From Calothrix sp. PCC 7103 (GTDB taxonomy: Bacteria; Cyanobacteriota; Cyanobacteriia; Cyanobacteriales; Nostocaceae), in contig NZ_KB217478.1 in assembly GCF_000331305.1 (NCBI RefSeq), forward strand, positions 3,319,795 through 3,383,794: DNA of 64,000 nucleotides, written 5' to 3'. The position numbers and the translations under genes are program-made. Positions 1 to 8,461 of this stretch are shown piece by piece. The notes beneath the pieces are model-generated. The model saw nothing but the letters and a program-made list of their open reading frames with translations. It was not told the origin of the DNA and did no database searches. Each line of letters opens with the position of its first letter. Positions within the stretch are counted from its first letter, which is position 1.

Positions 1-1226
1 TTGGTATTTCTACTGCTCATTATATTGAAGTTGATTTTCCTGAAGTAATGCAAAGGATGCGAAGGATACGAGCTTCGATTAGTCATAATGATTCCGCAGA
101 ACGGTTTCAAAAGTTAGGTGTAGATGTTTTCTTGGGTAACGGGCGCTTTACTTCACGTGATACCGTGGAAGTTGCTGGAAAATCGCTTCGATTCAAAAAG
201 GCTGTAATTGCCACTGGCGCCAGGGCTGCTTCTTTAGAGATACCAGGAATTGAAGCAGCGAAATATCTAACAAACGAAACAGTGTTTTCATTAACCCAAC
301 GACCACACCGTTTTGCAGTAATTGGTGGTGGTGCTATTGGTTGCGAGATGGCACAGACGTTTAGACGCTTGGGTTGTGACGTGATACTGTTGCATAACAA
401 GGCGCATATCCTGAATAAAGAAGATATAGAAGCTGCACAAGTTGTACAAAATGCTTTTATCAAAGAAGGGATACGTCTAGAGCTTAACTGCGAAGTCGAA
501 CGAGTTGAAAAAACGAGCGATGGTAAACGAATTTATTTTAGTAGCAAGGGAGAGCGCAATTCAATAACCGTTGATGAAATTTTAGTCGGTACTGGACGGG
601 CGCCGAATGTTGAAGGATTAAATTTGGAAGCGGTCGGTGTTGACTACGACAAAAGCCGAGGTGTAGTTGTTAATGATTTTTTACAAACAACAAATCCACA
701 AATATATGCCGCTGGAGATATATGTATGGATTGGAAATTCACCCATGCGGCAGATGCGGCAGCTAGAATCGTCATTAAAAATGCTCTATTCTCACCTTTT
801 GGTTTATCAAAGCAGCGACTCAGCAGCTTAATCATGCCTTGGGTAACATACACCGACCCTGAAGTTGCACATGTCGGAATGTATGAACATCAAGCAGGTA
901 GTGGCGCCAATACCATTAAAATACCTTTTAGCAGCGTAGATAGAGCCATTGCAGATGGGGAAGAAGAAGGTTTTGTAAAAATTCTTCTCCGTCAGGGTTC
1001 CGACGAAATTCTTGGTGCTACAATTGTCGCGCGGCACGCAGGTGAGATGATATCTGAAATTACAACGGCAATTGTTAACAAACTTGGTTTAAATAAACTC
1101 ACTACCGTTATTCATCCTTATCCAACTCAAGCTGAAGCAATCAGAAAAGCTGCTGACGCATACCGTCGAACCCTCCTCACTCTTAGAACCAAGAGACTTT
1201 TAGGACTTTTGACTAAGTTATCGTGA
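1..1226 (+). CDS. MerA-like NAD(P)/FAD-dependent disulfide oxidoreductase, 5'-partial
   Basis: The reading frame is open through the left edge (codons in frame from base 3), so the N-terminus with the first FAD-binding segment and redox-active cysteines lies outside the window. Visible parts are the NAD(P)-binding Rossmann stretch (IGGGAIGCEMA), the second FAD motif (IYAAGDICMDWKFTH) and a C-terminal dimerisation domain ending in HPYPTQAE, the MerA-like version of the family's HPT..E motif. The visible start resembles the RMRRIRASISHNDS region of mercuric-reductase-like proteins. No vicinal Cys pair at the C-terminus and no mer genes are seen, so it is probably a general flavoprotein reductase and not a true mercuric reductase. 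The family is clear; the substrate is unknown. Confidence 0.85.
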   Translation, partial: GISTAHYIEVDFPEVMQRMRRIRASISHNDSAERFQKLGVDVFLGNGRFTSRDTVEVAGKSLRFKKAVIATGARAASLEIPGIEAAKYLTNETVFSLTQRPHRFAVIGGGAIGCEMAQTFRRLGCDVILLHNKAHILNKEDIEAAQVVQNAFIKEGIRLELNCEVERVEKTSDGKRIYFSSKGERNSITVDEILVGTGRAPNVEGLNLEAVGVDYDKSRGVVVNDFLQTTNPQIYAAGDICMDWKFTHAADAAARIVIKNALFSPFGLSKQRLSSLIMPWVTYTDPEVAHVGMYEHQAGSGANTIKIPFSSVDRAIADGEEEGFVKILLRQGSDEILGATIVARHAGEMISEITTAIVNKLGLNKLTTVIHPYPTQAEAIRKAADAYRRTLLTLRTKRLLGLLTKLS

Positions 1227-1377
1227 CTCAATAGTTAGTTCGGCATTGCCCAGCACATGATTAAGTTTTGTAAAGGGGATATTTCGATTTGTATCTATTT
1301 ACGAATAAAATGTAAATATTACAGATAATTTAATGTTAATAACTTAAGATTGTTTTAAGGTTTACGGAAGCACTGCA

Positions 1378-1632
1378 ATGCTAAAAACAATTCCAAAGGC
1401 TAATGCAATGCGGGTATGTCCTATCAAGTCTTCGTTGCTACGCCAATTTTGGTCAGTGGTCGAAGATACTCAAACTAACATCCTTTTGGGTTTTAGCGAT
1501 ACGGAACTCGTTCAGCAGCTACTCAGACAACTTCAATACAACGGAATACTCAATACCGAAGAAATTACGGCGTTAAGTCTTTACATAGATTCACGCTTGG
1601 TTTTAATACGTGATTTGGCGGCATCACGCTGA
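1378..1632 (+). CDS. Small hypothetical protein (84 aa)
   Basis: The frame encodes an 84-residue soluble protein with a leucine/glutamine-rich helical middle (TELVQQLLRQLQ) and a C-terminal helix. It has no signal peptide or recognisable motif. It follows the flavoprotein gene on the same strand after a 150-base AT-rich gap that could carry its own promoter. There is no strong ribosome-binding site before the ATG, which is common in cyanobacteria. Composition and helical periodicity look coding. I do not recognise a family and assign no function. Confidence 0.55.
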   Translation: MLKTIPKANAMRVCPIKSSLLRQFWSVVEDTQTNILLGFSDTELVQQLLRQLQYNGILNTEEITALSLYIDSRLVLIRDLAASR

Positions 1633-1718
1633 GTATATAATTTGATTTTTTCAGGTAAGTGGGTAGCTTTTTTCGGTGCATTGTTTAAATTTATATATAC
1701 TTAACACGGGTAAGAAAT

Positions 1719-1783
1719 GTCATTCTGAGCGTAGCGAAGAATCTCTAAGATGCTTCACTGCACTACGTTTCGTTCAGCATGAC
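1719..1783. repeat. Imperfect palindromic interspersed repeat
   Basis: The ends GTCATTCTGAGCG and CGTTCAGCATGAC are near-perfect inverted repeats (11 of 13 pair) around an arm containing AGATGCTTC. Related pieces (GATGCTTCGTTCCTCAGCATGAC) recur at 44728-44940, and a shorter GTTTCTCAGCATGAC near 10548-10562. The rest of the 1633-1971 gap is AT-rich with no other gene that I can support. Confidence 0.7.
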
Positions 1784-1971
1784 AAAGTTTATATTCTACC
1801 CATTAGCAGTATATCTTATATATCGTTTGCTATCCACGATATATACATACTATTCGGTTTTACAAATAAAAGTACCCTAACAAGGGTATACAACATTACA
1901 TGTTAAGTTCCAAAGTTTTGAACTAAGTGACACAATCGATTTAGAATTCTTAGTGCCACAAGTGAAAGCAA

Positions 1972-3618
1972 ATGATACTTGGAACACAAATACAAGCTAT
2001 TTACGGGTTATTGATTGTAGGATTACTGCCTATTATTACAGCCTTGTTTTTTATTCAGGCGCCAGTATTTGCAATCGATTTACCACCTACAACTCTTAAG
2101 AATAATCCGATTCAAATCGAAAATATCAAACCTGGGACTTCTGACTGGCAGTTGAGGAAACCCGCGATAAATCATGAAATTGAAGGGTATGCTTCACTAA
2201 CTAGCGTCAATCGTGGTGATGAAATCAAGCTGTTTGTCAAAACTAAAGACCCAGCTTACACAATTGAATTTTACCGCATGGGTTGGTATGGCGGCAAAGG
2301 TGGGCGCCAGGTAGCACCCGCAGTATTTCGTAAAGCCGTAAAACAGCCAGCACCAATTATTGATGAGGCAACAGGTTTAATTGAATGTGATTGGAAAGAC
2401 CCATATATATTCAAGATACCAAATAATATTGATGACCCCTCGCAATGGGCAAGTGGGTTTTATTTAGCGAAGTTAACAGGAAGTCGAAGTGGTAAACAAA
2501 GCTATATTATTTTTGTTGTTCGCGATGATGGGCGCCCATCAGATATATTATTTCAATCGAGCGTAACAACGTACCAGGCATATAACAACTGGGGTGGAAT
2601 GTCGCTGTATCGGTGGAACAGTAGAGGTAAACAAGCGTCGAAAGTTTCTTTTAACCGTCCTTATGCAGCTAGTCCAAATAAAGCTGCTGCATACGGTGTG
2701 GGTGCTGGAGAATTTTTAACCAACGTTCAACCCAAACGTCGAACCTATAATGCCGGTTGGGAGTATAACATGGTGCGCTGGTTAGAAAAAAATGGTTATG
2801 ATGTCACCTACTCTACTAATATAGATACTCACGAAAATCGTTTAGATGAATTGAGTGGTAAACCAGCGTTGCTACTGCACAAAGCATTTTTATCAGTAGG
2901 ACACGATGAATACTGGTCTTGGAAAATGCGGGACAATGTTGAAGCAGCACGTGATGCGGGTGTAAGTTTAGGGTTTTTCTCAGCAAATACATGTTACTGG
3001 CAAATACGGTTTGAGGCAAGTCGTATCGGTCGAGACCTTAACCGGGTGATAGTTGGGTACAAAGAAGGTGAAGCGTTAGACCCATTTGCGCGCGATAGAG
3101 ACACAAATAATGATTATCTTGTCACAACACGATGGCGCCAAAAACCAATTAACCGTCCAGAAGATGCATTAATTGGAGTTATGTACGACACGTTTCAAGT
3201 AAACGCCGATATTGTAGTACCAAACACGGCGCCACAGTGGTTTCTCGCTGATACACAATTAACTCAAACTGCAAACCAAACATCAAATAAGTTATTAGCC
3301 TTTTTATATCCAGATAAAAAAGAAATGCGGCTAACAGGCTTATTAGGATACGAAGTAGATAAAATGTTTAAATCGGCGCCACCAAATACTATCCGTATAG
3401 CTCATACACCTTACCGTCATAGCGGTAGAACCAAATATTCAGATATGACAACTTATACAACTGATTCAGGAGCAACCGTATTTGCCACAGGTTCTATTCA
3501 ATGGAGTTGGGGTTTAGATAATTTCAACGCACCACAACTACGTCCAAGCTTACTAAGTAAAGACGCGCAAGCAATAACGCGCAATGTGTTAGCCAAAATG
3601 ATAAAGAAAAGGGAATAA
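1972..3618 (+). CDS. Exported protein with N,N-dimethylformamidase large-subunit-like domain
   Basis: The 548-residue protein starts with a hydrophobic segment (GLLIVGLLPIITALFFIQ) followed by APVFAID, consistent with a signal peptide cleaved near residue 36. The mature part matches the pattern of the large subunit C-terminal domain of N,N-dimethylformamidase: an early beta-sandwich-like region (YTIEFYRMGWYGGKGG), then TTYQAYNNWGG and HDEYWSWKMRDN in the middle. This domain is common in secreted bacterial proteins that do not degrade DMF, so the actual substrate is unknown. It stands alone, convergent with ycf37, with a GC-rich hairpin between them. Confidence 0.7.
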   Translation: MILGTQIQAIYGLLIVGLLPIITALFFIQAPVFAIDLPPTTLKNNPIQIENIKPGTSDWQLRKPAINHEIEGYASLTSVNRGDEIKLFVKTKDPAYTIEFYRMGWYGGKGGRQVAPAVFRKAVKQPAPIIDEATGLIECDWKDPYIFKIPNNIDDPSQWASGFYLAKLTGSRSGKQSYIIFVVRDDGRPSDILFQSSVTTYQAYNNWGGMSLYRWNSRGKQASKVSFNRPYAASPNKAAAYGVGAGEFLTNVQPKRRTYNAGWEYNMVRWLEKNGYDVTYSTNIDTHENRLDELSGKPALLLHKAFLSVGHDEYWSWKMRDNVEAARDAGVSLGFFSANTCYWQIRFEASRIGRDLNRVIVGYKEGEALDPFARDRDTNNDYLVTTRWRQKPINRPEDALIGVMYDTFQVNADIVVPNTAPQWFLADTQLTQTANQTSNKLLAFLYPDKKEMRLTGLLGYEVDKMFKSAPPNTIRIAHTPYRHSGRTKYSDMTTYTTDSGATVFATGSIQWSWGLDNFNAPQLRPSLLSKDAQAITRNVLAKMIKKRE

Positions 3619-3634
3619 TCCCCCGTAGGGGGGT
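3618..3634. terminator. GC-rich hairpin between convergent genes
   Basis: CCCCC-GTA-GGGGG lies directly after the stop of the exported protein and just before the end of the opposite-strand TPR gene. It could serve as a bidirectional terminator, although no clear T-run follows. A near-identical hairpin sits at 33420-33439. Confidence 0.45.
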
Positions 3635-3638
3635 CAAA

Positions 3639-4163
3639 CTACGCTGAAACTAGGCGCCGTAAAGATTCAGCGCGACGTTTTGCTACTGTGTTTTTTGCAT
3701 CATATTTAAGTGCTTCTTCGTACATTTCTAACGCTTGTGCGGTTAGCTTTTTGCGTTCGTAAGCATGTGCTAGGTTGTTATAAGCAACAACGTAATCACT
3801 CTTAAATTTGATTGCTTCTTTGTATTGGCGAATCGCTAAGTCGTACTGTTCTTGAGCAAAGTATACGAACCCAAGTCCGTTATAGATAGGGGCAACGGTA
3901 TCCTCACCTTCTTCTTCAGCTGTCTTTAAAGCTTTTTGAAATAAGGAAATGGCTTGTGAGTATAGTTTCTTCTCGGAGTAAATACTCGCAAGCTCATAAT
4001 ACTCTTGTGTTGTGCCCTTTTCTTTCGTGAGTTTGGTTCGCAGTTTCGAGAACGAGCTTTCAACTCGACGAGTTTTAAAAATTTGCCGCACCACGTTAAC
4101 CAGTGCGAATGCTAGTATCGCTACGAAAACAGAGAGATAAAAAACCGCTAATTTACTATCCAT
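3639..4163 (-). CDS. ycf37: Ycf37-like TPR protein, photosystem I assembly
   Basis: The 174-residue protein has one N-terminal transmembrane helix (VFYLSVFVAILAFALVNVV), a basic stretch with KTRR, the signature KLTKEKGTTQEYYELA, and three tetratricopeptide repeats (about residues 55-160) with typical FQKALK, YKEAIK and YEEALK helices. Length, single anchor and sequence style match cyanobacterial Ycf37, a thylakoid protein that helps assemble or stabilise photosystem I trimers. Another PSI assembly TPR protein, Ycf3, is encoded at 58345. The gene reads leftwards, 30 bases from the solute-binding protein gene upstream, and may be cotranscribed with it. Confidence 0.75.
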   Translation of the reverse strand: MDSKLAVFYLSVFVAILAFALVNVVRQIFKTRRVESSFSKLRTKLTKEKGTTQEYYELASIYSEKKLYSQAISLFQKALKTAEEEGEDTVAPIYNGLGFVYFAQEQYDLAIRQYKEAIKFKSDYVVAYNNLAHAYERKKLTAQALEMYEEALKYDAKNTVAKRRAESLRRLVSA

Positions 4164-4193
4164 TGTTTTTATTAAACGTCATCTTCGTTTTTA

Positions 4194-5048
4194 TTATCGC
4201 GTAGAGACGCGATTAATCGCGTCTCTACGACTCGCGTCTCTACGACTCGCGTCTTGATCTAGAATACTGGAAGGTGGAAGTCCCCAGTACTTGATGCGTT
4301 CAGTTAACCACCCTGTTTCTTGATAGCTTGCGATTAATACGTCAATTTGGCGCCGGAGTTTATCGTTTTGTAAACCTTTGGGAATAACTACACATAATGG
4401 TTCTGTGGAAAGTCTAACGTTCAATAGTTGGTATTGGGGATATTGTCGTACCCAACCGCTAAGAACTGTTGCATCAGCGCCGAAAGCATCAATTTTATTG
4501 CCTTCCAGCAGGTTTTGAGCCTCGATATAAGAATTCACGCCAACTAAGTCAGCATTAGGTATAAAATATTTTATCCTAGCAATTGTACTTGAGCCTGCTA
4601 AAATGGCTATTTTACGCTGTTTAAAGTCATATACACTTTGGAGCGATGTGTCTTTAGTAACTAAAACAGTGCTATCTAAATAGTAAGGAATACTGAAATT
4701 TACAATGCGTGCCCGCGATGGGGTAGCTGTGACTCTAGCAATGGCAATATCTACTTTATTATCTAAAACCTGAGAAATACGGTCACGATTTAGAACAGGT
4801 TTTAACTTAGAGGCTTTACTGGCGCCAAGTAAGTCTTGCGCTAAACGTTGCGCTAAATCTATTTCTAAACCCTGTAAATTACCACTATGGTCACGGAATG
4901 CCAACGGGGGAAGGTTATCTTTAACGGCAATTCTAATATGACCGCGTTGCTGAATCTCTTCGAGTTGGGCGGCGCCACAAGGTTTTGTACAAGGTAAAAG
5001 GCAAAAGGCAAAAGTAAAAAATATGATTACTATAAACCGCATTTTCAT
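4194..5048 (-). CDS. Family 3 periplasmic solute-binding protein with repeat-derived C-terminus
   Basis: A hydrophobic leader (FIVIIFFTFAFCLLPC) contains two Cys and could be a signal or lipoprotein peptide. It is followed by a polar amino-acid-type binding fold: IRIAVKDNLPPLAF, the GLEIDLAQRLA helix, VDIAIARVTATPSRA and FSIPYYLDSTVLV. About 230 residues of typical domain end near YWGLPPSSILDQ. The final 19 residues (DASRRDASRRDAINRVSTR) are encoded by a dispersed palindromic repeat at 4201-4254 that runs into the gene and supplies its end. No ABC permease or ATPase gene adjoins, so it may serve a distant transporter or a sensing role. The family is clear; the ligand is unknown. Confidence 0.85.
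   Translation of the reverse strand: MKMRFIVIIFFTFAFCLLPCTKPCGAAQLEEIQQRGHIRIAVKDNLPPLAFRDHSGNLQGLEIDLAQRLAQDLLGASKASKLKPVLNRDRISQVLDNKVDIAIARVTATPSRARIVNFSIPYYLDSTVLVTKDTSLQSVYDFKQRKIAILAGSSTIARIKYFIPNADLVGVNSYIEAQNLLEGNKIDAFGADATVLSGWVRQYPQYQLLNVRLSTEPLCVVIPKGLQNDKLRRQIDVLIASYQETGWLTERIKYWGLPPSSILDQDASRRDASRRDAINRVSTR
4201..4254. repeat. Family A palindrome plus two tandem 15-nt copies, inside a CDS
   Basis: Bases 4201-4228 form the palindrome with arms GTAGAGACGCGAT/ATCGCGTCTCTAC. It is followed by a 15-nt unit GACTCGCGTCTCTAC and a partial second unit. The whole block lies within the last codons of the solute-binding protein. Confidence 0.9.
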
Positions 5049-5175
5049 ACCTACACGATTGAAAATCGCATTCTAATCAAAATACAAAGTGCATCTGAAC
5101 TATGCCGATTAATCATAGCCTAGATAAGCAAACCTTGTTGGTAGTCTTTTACCTTTACCTTTGTCCTTCTACCTT

Positions 5176-5532
5176 TTATGATGCTTGACTTGCCGCAATT
5201 TCAGCTACTTTGCTAAAACCTTGTGGGTCAAGAACAGCCATTTGCGCCAACATTTTACGGTTGAGGTTGATATTCGCTTTCTTGAGGGCACCGATAAACT
5301 TGCTGTAGCTCATTCCATGTTGACGTACAGCAGCGTTAATGCGGGTTATCCACAAACGGCGAAAATCACGCTTTTTCTTTTTGCGGTCACGATATGCACT
5401 GCGAAGTGCTTTCATAACCTGCTGGTTGGCAGTTCTAAACAGCGTTGAATGTGAACCGCGAAAACCCTTAGCTATCTTGAGAATCTTTTTGCGGCGTTTG
5501 CGCGCGACATTACCGCGTTTTACCCGTGTCAT
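5176..5532 (-). CDS. rplT: 50S ribosomal protein L20
   Basis: The 118-residue basic protein opens with [16 protein letters not shown] and continues with [40 protein letters not shown] and the conserved C-terminal half ([20 protein letters not shown]). This is textbook L20, an early assembly protein that binds 23S rRNA. It lies 41 bases downstream of rpmI in the same direction, the usual rpmI-rplT pair. infC is not next to it, as is common in cyanobacteria. Confidence 0.98.
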   Translation of the reverse strand: MTRVKRGNVARKRRKKILKIAKGFRGSHSTLFRTANQQVMKALRSAYRDRKKKKRDFRRLWITRINAAVRQHGMSYSKFIGALKKANINLNRKMLAQMAVLDPQGFSKVAEIAASQAS

Positions 5533-5573
5533 AACTTAAATAGTCCTTGAGAGTTCCAAAATTTAACCTGAAT

Positions 5574-5771
5574 TTACAAATAAGGCAACATCATACGCAC
5601 GTTTTCAGCATCGCGCTCATCCACAACTGGCATTTTGGACAAGTTACGCTTCTTCTTCGAGGATTTGTGTTCGAGAAGGTGGTTTTTGAAAGCTTTACGA
5701 CGGACGATTTTACCGGTTCCTGTTGCGCGAAACCGTTTCGCCGCAGCTTTCCTAGTTTTTAGCTTAGGCAT
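5574..5771 (-). CDS. rpmI: 50S ribosomal protein L35
   Basis: The 65-residue protein begins [21 protein letters not shown] and carries the [16 protein letters not shown] core of L35, ending normally. It is the first gene of the rpmI-rplT unit. The promoter must lie in the 250-base gap between here and the helicase gene. That gap also contains a family B palindrome fragment (AAACCAGGTTT near 5851). Confidence 0.98.
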   Translation of the reverse strand: MPKLKTRKAAAKRFRATGTGKIVRRKAFKNHLLEHKSSKKKRNLSKMPVVDERDAENVRMMLPYL

Positions 5772-5850
5772 AATTGGCTTTAAAACGACACAATCTAATA
5801 TGTTACTACGATTTTGTCGATTTTACCCCATAATCTCAATAAACCCAAAC

Positions 5851-5861
5851 AAACCAGGTTT
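5851..5861. repeat. Family B palindrome copy
   Basis: AAACCAGGTTT is a short copy of the dispersed AGAAACC-N-GGTTTCT palindrome also found near 34435, 43318, 48380, 48432 and 55647. It lies in the gap upstream of rpmI. Confidence 0.5.
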
Positions 5862-6018
5862 CTCTAGATTTGTAAAATCTCTCTGTATCATCCCTAACAG
5901 GTCATTGCGTTTAAAAGTCAAGATGCTTTATTAGGTGTTATACCAATGCAATTTCTAGGACTTGAGCCAGATTTAATGGTTTAATTTTTGGACTGCACAG
6001 ACGCACGGAGTACTTATG

Positions 6019-8400
6019 CTACATAGATTTGGTGGAAATTGCTTGATCTACAATACTTTGGGGGAACTGGCGCCTTAATGCATTAAATGCGGGACATGGA
6101 TTTTGGTCTTGTAGGTTTTCTGGTTTACTCCATGTAAAGGGCGCCTTTTTAGCAGCGGACATCCATAGTAAACGTTTTGCGCGCGTCATTGCCACATATA
6201 ATAAGCGATATTCTTCAGCAGTTTTGAGATATTTTGATTGTTCCCAAGCTTCGGTAACGCTGGGAATGTCTTCTTCGCCGTGAAGTGCTGCACGAATTTG
6301 AGCGCGTGCAACTTCGGAAAGTGTATAGTTACCCAGAAACTGTCCTTGTGGTGGTATCCAAAATTTTCCTGGTATCAAGTTCTCGTGTAGAAACGGTAGA
6401 AATACATAATCCCAATCTAGCCCTTTGGCTTTGTGCATGGTAATAATAGTAAGTTGTCCTGCACGGGTGTAGCGGGCTTCAATGTCTTCGGTTTCGACGG
6501 CTTCAAAACGTTCGGAACTAACAATTTCGCTTAAAAAACCCAGCATTGAACCCATTGAATTAGTGCTAGCTATTTGCTGTGTGAGCCGTTCAGAAAGTTT
6601 ATCGGCAGTTGCTAGTTCAGCTTGGTCGTAGTTGAGTGCTAAGGCAATAAAAGAAATTAATTGATACAACGGTAGTGCTAGCTTTGCTTGAAGTAAACTT
6701 CGACATAAACGTGCGGCTTTTTGGACGGGTTCAGGTTGTTCGGGAGCAAGTGGTCCTGGATATAAAAAGTCTTCAGGTTGTGCGGCAAGAGTATTAAGGT
6801 CTTGGGTTGGGACTAACTGACGCTTTACCAAAACATCAAGAGCTGCTTTGAGAAAATCAGGAGAGTGAGGACGGTCGCAAAATTGTAGTAACGCTAAAAT
6901 TTCAGCAGGCACATGGGAATGTCTATCTCGTTCGCCTGCATCATACAAAATTATATTATTGTCTTTACATACCTGAGCAAGTGCTTCAGCTAGCCATTTA
7001 CCTTGACGGTTTTCGCGTACTAAAATCGCAGCGCGCGTTTTAGTTGGGTCTGGGGTAAAAAGCTCAACAATACGTTTACTTAATAATTCAATAGTGTGAT
7101 GAATATCGCGCGGAGTGCAAATTTCTAGTCCACGTCCCACATGAGGAGGGTTTGCATCTGTTTGTGGGTCATCTGGGTCAACGGTGCGAATCATTTGTAG
7201 ACGGAAAGGACTGGGAAAGTTATGAGTGCTGAGTGAGTCGTGCTGAGTTGAAGAAGTGGGATTTGTTTTTGCCCCGTAGAAACTGTTGACCCAATTTAGT
7301 GTAAAGTTGGCGGCTTCGATAATGATACGGCTACTGCGTCCGGCACGGTCCATTGTGGCGAGTTGATTGGCGCCATCGCATTCTTCACAAAATTCGCGGA
7401 AGTATATAGGGTCTGCGGGAGTAAAGGTTGAATTAATTGCTTGATTTGGGTCGCCAACTCGAATTAAATTAACTTGTCCCCCTTGCGGTTCTGTGGCAAG
7501 AATTTCTAAAAGTCTCGTTTGCAAAGGACTTGAGTCTTGCGCTTCGTCTTCAAATACCGCAAATACTTGACCTTGTTCGATACGTCGTGCATGAGGGTCA
7601 TCTAAAACTCGCAATGCTGCTAAAATCATGTCGTCGTAGTCAATAAAGTCGCGCGCTTTCATTAAATTTTCGTACTGTTCGTATAACCCAGCGGCAACGT
7701 TTAATATTCTATATTCATCGTCTATATACCTGCTCATATTTTGCAAGTTCTCTATAGATATGCCAGAACTTTTGGCTTCGTGAATTACTGTCGTTGCTAA
7801 TTCGGGCAACACTTCGGTTCGTAGTACTGACTGGCGCCGCAATCTTTCAGTTTCTTCTCCGTCAAATTGGATACCTTCCAGCAACCGCATATAACGTCCT
7901 GGATTATATGCAATCCACTGTTCAACAGCATTCCGTATGAGACGGTGACTTTGGTTAGGAGTTATTAAAGTTACTTCGTTAAGCTGTAAATTGGAAAGTT
8001 CGGGGTGACGACTGGCTATATTTAACGCTAATCCATGCAGCGTATTGACAACAAACCCAGTTTGAGGTAGAGATAATTGGTCACGCAGGTAATTACGAAT
8101 TTTGATTTTAATATTAGCAGCAGCAGAACGAGTAAATGTAACGACAATTAATTGGCGCCGAGTATTGCGAAGACTAATCGCTGACTGTTCATACTGACGT
8201 GCAATCGCAATAGCTGCTGCTGCTGCCATCCCGGTTGACTTGCCGGCGCCAGGAACCGCAGAAACCGCGAGTTTCCCAGATGTCCAATCTGCCATTTGCT
8301 GCTGCCCCAGACGCAAACCATTACGAATGCTGTTAATTGCTGCATTTCTAAGTGCGGATGTATCTAGTGGCACTGAATTGGTAATATAAGCGTCTGACAT
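6019..8400 (-). CDS. UvrD/Rep-type superfamily 1A DNA helicase
   Basis: The 793-residue protein carries the full UvrD-like motif set: Q-motif-like GQQQ, Walker A PGAGKST, motif Ia FTRSAA, motif II DEAQDSS (a DExx-box variant), motif III VGDPNQAIN, motif V TMHKAKGLDWDYVF and motif VI RLLYVAMTRAKR. It would act as a 3'-5' DNA translocase in repair or recombination. It is longer than typical PcrA and not fused to an AddB/RecB nuclease domain that I can see. It is transcribed divergently from the membrane glycosyltransferase, with 61 bases between the starts. Several GGCGCC sites lie inside it. Confidence 0.9.
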   Translation of the reverse strand: MSDAYITNSVPLDTSALRNAAINSIRNGLRLGQQQMADWTSGKLAVSAVPGAGKSTGMAAAAAIAIARQYEQSAISLRNTRRQLIVVTFTRSAAANIKIKIRNYLRDQLSLPQTGFVVNTLHGLALNIASRHPELSNLQLNEVTLITPNQSHRLIRNAVEQWIAYNPGRYMRLLEGIQFDGEETERLRRQSVLRTEVLPELATTVIHEAKSSGISIENLQNMSRYIDDEYRILNVAAGLYEQYENLMKARDFIDYDDMILAALRVLDDPHARRIEQGQVFAVFEDEAQDSSPLQTRLLEILATEPQGGQVNLIRVGDPNQAINSTFTPADPIYFREFCEECDGANQLATMDRAGRSSRIIIEAANFTLNWVNSFYGAKTNPTSSTQHDSLSTHNFPSPFRLQMIRTVDPDDPQTDANPPHVGRGLEICTPRDIHHTIELLSKRIVELFTPDPTKTRAAILVRENRQGKWLAEALAQVCKDNNIILYDAGERDRHSHVPAEILALLQFCDRPHSPDFLKAALDVLVKRQLVPTQDLNTLAAQPEDFLYPGPLAPEQPEPVQKAARLCRSLLQAKLALPLYQLISFIALALNYDQAELATADKLSERLTQQIASTNSMGSMLGFLSEIVSSERFEAVETEDIEARYTRAGQLTIITMHKAKGLDWDYVFLPFLHENLIPGKFWIPPQGQFLGNYTLSEVARAQIRAALHGEEDIPSVTEAWEQSKYLKTAEEYRLLYVAMTRAKRLLWMSAAKKAPFTWSKPENLQDQNPCPAFNALRRQFPQSIVDQAISTKSM

Positions 8401-8461
8401 ATCAAATTTAGAATTTTAGATTATTAATTAATTTATGCTTGAACGCTGGTAACTAAGCTGA

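Noticed and set aside
1..1226. True mercuric reductase (merA)
   Set aside because: No C-terminal Cys pair and no other mer genes are visible; the name would overstate the function.
1676..1906. 76-aa frame with a CHSERSEES-like peptide
   Set aside because: The peptide is the translation of the palindromic repeat at 1719-1783, a known kind of false ORF.
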